6,026 nucleotides of DNA from a bacterium (lineage in GTDB: Bacteria > UBA9089 > CG2-30-40-21). The stretch is taken from positions 1 through 6,026 of the forward strand of contig JASEHA010000150.1 in the NCBI GenBank assembly GCA_030018795.1, read 5' to 3'. This document shows positions 4,910 to 6,026 of the stretch, piece after piece. The position numbers and the translations under genes are program-made. The notes below the pieces were generated by a model. That model made no database searches. It was given only the letters and a program-made list of their open reading frames with translations, and was not told the DNA's origin. Positions within the stretch are counted from its first letter, which is position 1. Every line of letters starts with the position of its first letter.

Positions 4910-5637
4910 AACATTTTTCCACTGAGCGTACTTACCACGTTTCGTATCAATTGAGGCTGGGAGGGATCAAGAGCTATATTTACAAGATCATCTTGAAGTG
5001 TTTGTAATTCACAGGCTTCCGCTATATTGATTGCTACTTGCCGCACAGTATTGTTTTTGGTCCTCTCACAAATATATGGTCGAAGCTGTTCTGTCAGACA
5101 TGGATGACTAAGCTTTTTGTAGTGTCCACGTATACCCAATTTCCAATCCAGTAATTTTTCTTCATCGTTATAACCTCAGTAGAGTGTCAACCAAGGCTTC
5201 TCGATCCTTCACATCGGTGATTGCTACATCACCTCGGAGCAATACTTCGGTGGTGGGTGAGATTAGCTTACAAGCTATTATTGGGCACAATATGTAGTGG
5301 CAACTATACGTCTTCCACTACCAGATGATGTGTTGTAAGCTAATCTTACCCACCACCAATACTTCAGGGTCAGTCTTCATGATCTCACAAAACACATCGT
5401 GGTTCATACCAGATAGCCATGCAGCGGTTTCTTGCATAGTACGTGTTTTACCACAATACCAGGCTCACCAAGCAGAGCTAAACATGGAATCTTATCTATG
5501 GATTCAAACGGCACCACCTTGGGATTAAGGATGTGTCCCCATTTTGAATCCGGATCGGATAGATATCCGCCATCTGAAAGATTAATATTAGCTCCCCTTG
5601 GGCACCAAAACCGTTTCCAATTCGTCTGATCAGCCAT
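4903..5637 (-). pseudogene. Wrecked NACHT/STAND-like ATPase gene with HEAT-like C-terminal part
   Basis: The ATG at 5635-5637 opens a frame reading MADQTNWKRFWCPRG, then a DGGYLSDP stretch, then LLGEPGI, the start of a Walker A motif, as in large STAND-type ATPases with a WCPR N-terminus. The frame is then broken: ATTGTGGTAAAACA has an extra GT dinucleotide (about 5451-5456). Removing it gives GKTRTMQETAAWLSGMNHD and onward to DPEVL. There a 109-bp MITE (5249-5357) interrupts; beyond it the frame resumes as LRGDVAITDVKDREALVDTL. At about 5170-5176 loss of one TA pair ends the frame; restoring it gives RLYNDEEKLLDWK, joining the helical stretch GHYKKLSHPCLTEQLRPYI to PQLIRNV. The gene then stops at 4903-4905 after an aberrant tail. 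No Walker B is present, so a large deletion after the P-loop is likely. It is non-functional; an antiphage or signalling role for the parent is inferred. Confidence 0.75.
5241..5365. mobile_element. MITE-like element, 109 bp, with 25-bp inverted ends and 8-bp target duplication
   Basis: The ends at 5249-5273 and 5333-5357 are 25-bp inverted copies with one mismatch, starting GGTGGTGGGT and ending AGATTAGCTTACAA. AATACTTC flanks both sides (5241-5248 and 5358-5365) as a direct duplication. Taking out the element and one copy joins DPEVL directly to LRGDV in one frame, which confirms the insertion. Element plus duplication is 117 bp, exactly 39 codons, but it brings an in-frame TAG. The interior (about 59 bp) has no coding capacity. 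Confidence 0.85.
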
Positions 5638-5689
5638 CTTTACACACTCTATTATTTATTAGTCGTTATGCGTGCTGTAGCTTTATATA

Positions 5690-5857
5690 CTACGAAATGA
5701 TCAGATGAACCGATTTATCAGCCAAAAGATTCATTTGCCTGCTGTCACCGTGTATTATCTTATGGATTGATACCTCTGAATTGCTTGAAACAGCCTGTTT
5801 TGAAAAGTCACCAACCGTTCCACAAGAATGGTTGTCTCTAATTGTTGAATAATCCAA
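5690..5857 (-). pseudogene. Chimeric remnant: helicase-like N-terminus joined to DNA methyltransferase N-terminus
   Basis: A 55-codon frame starting at TTG (5855-5857) or entered from an adjacent ATG (5865-5867) that lies in another frame. GGAG stands two bases before that ATG, so the original start is probably damaged. Residues 2-18, DYSTIRDNHSCGTVGDF, resemble the start of large phospholipase-D-like/SNF2-type helicases that accompany R-M genes. From residue 32 on, HKIIHGDSRQM and SVHLIIS match the opening of N4/N6 DNA methyltransferases, in which SPPYW should follow at once. Instead a TAG (5690-5692) follows, so the catalytic motif is lost. The two halves meet at SEVSI, which both families can carry, which would fit a fusion by short homology. 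No function is expected. It lies 52 bases upstream of the ATPase pseudogene. Confidence 0.55.
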
Positions 5858-6026
5858 TTTTAATCATTGCTCCTTTTTATTTGTCTATGAATTTCAAGGT
5901 TTTTGCAAGAGGGAAAACCACAGATTGCTCAGATTTTTTGTTTCGACTTCGCTCAATAATCACGTTTTGATGTTATTTCGCTCTCACACTCTACAGGAAG
6001 GCAAGTAAAGAAAATCGTAATTTGTG
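5858..6026. other. Region upstream of the chimeric remnant
   Basis: No gene seen on either strand. It holds a minus-strand AAGGAG (about 5869-5874) just before the damaged start of the chimera, and the inverted copy of the 17-bp repeat TTGAGCGAAGTCGAAAC at 5940-5956. Confidence 0.4.

Noticed and set aside
5325..5629. Plus-strand frames opposite the ATPase pseudogene
   Set aside because: They are shadows of the minus-strand coding remnant and begin inside or beside the MITE.

Overview
The window reads as AT-rich chromosomal DNA from an anaerobic bacterium. It carries an intact siroheme decarboxylase gene pair of the alternative (Ahb) haem pathway (or the related haem d1 route), next to a long stretch of broken defence genes full of small non-coding mobile repeats. 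The Ahb pair, the GC-poor codon use and the palindromic repeats would fit an anammox planctomycete (Brocadiales) or a sulfate-reducer-like anaerobe. That placement is an impression and not a proof. All recognisable genes lie on the minus strand, so biological order runs from high to low coordinates.

Layout. 1-207: no supported gene. 208-1115: ahbB and ahbA, intact, overlapping as TAATG, with a promoter and a 16-bp dyad upstream (1135-1169). 1188-1355: hairpins and dispersed repeat copy A. 1352-1478: a MITE-like element with 18-bp inverted ends. 1479-1833 and 1787-3142: the two broken parts of a type III restriction subunit (Res), separated by a frame change and by loss of helicase motif VI. 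3142-3730: no intact gene, but an unrecognised 53-residue coding remnant (3276-3437), a REP-like inverted repeat (3461-3549) and a second MITE-like element (3569-3734) inserted at the mod stop codon. 3731-4573: the C-terminal half of the type III methyltransferase (Mod), without its DPPY motif, ending in dispersed repeat copy B (4545-4656). 4666-4869: the C-terminal tail of what looks like another restriction-modification protein, containing a palindromic repeat that can fold as a three-way junction. 4903-5637: a wrecked NACHT/STAND-like ATPase gene with a 2-bp frameshift inside the Walker A motif, a 109-bp MITE with an 8-bp target duplication, a second 2-bp frameshift and a probable large deletion. 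5690-5857: a short chimera, apparently the start of a helicase-like protein joined to the start of a DNA methyltransferase and ending just before the expected SPPY motif. 5858-6026: no gene seen.

Interpretation. AhbA and AhbB should work as a heterodimer that decarboxylates siroheme. Upstream of them lies a defence-island graveyard with remnants of at least four systems (type III R-M, a second R-M protein, a STAND ATPase, and a helicase/methyltransferase). None appears able to work as written. The pair of same-direction repeats A and B bracket the type III remnant at its two broken ends, which suggests that repeat-associated rearrangement shaped the locus.
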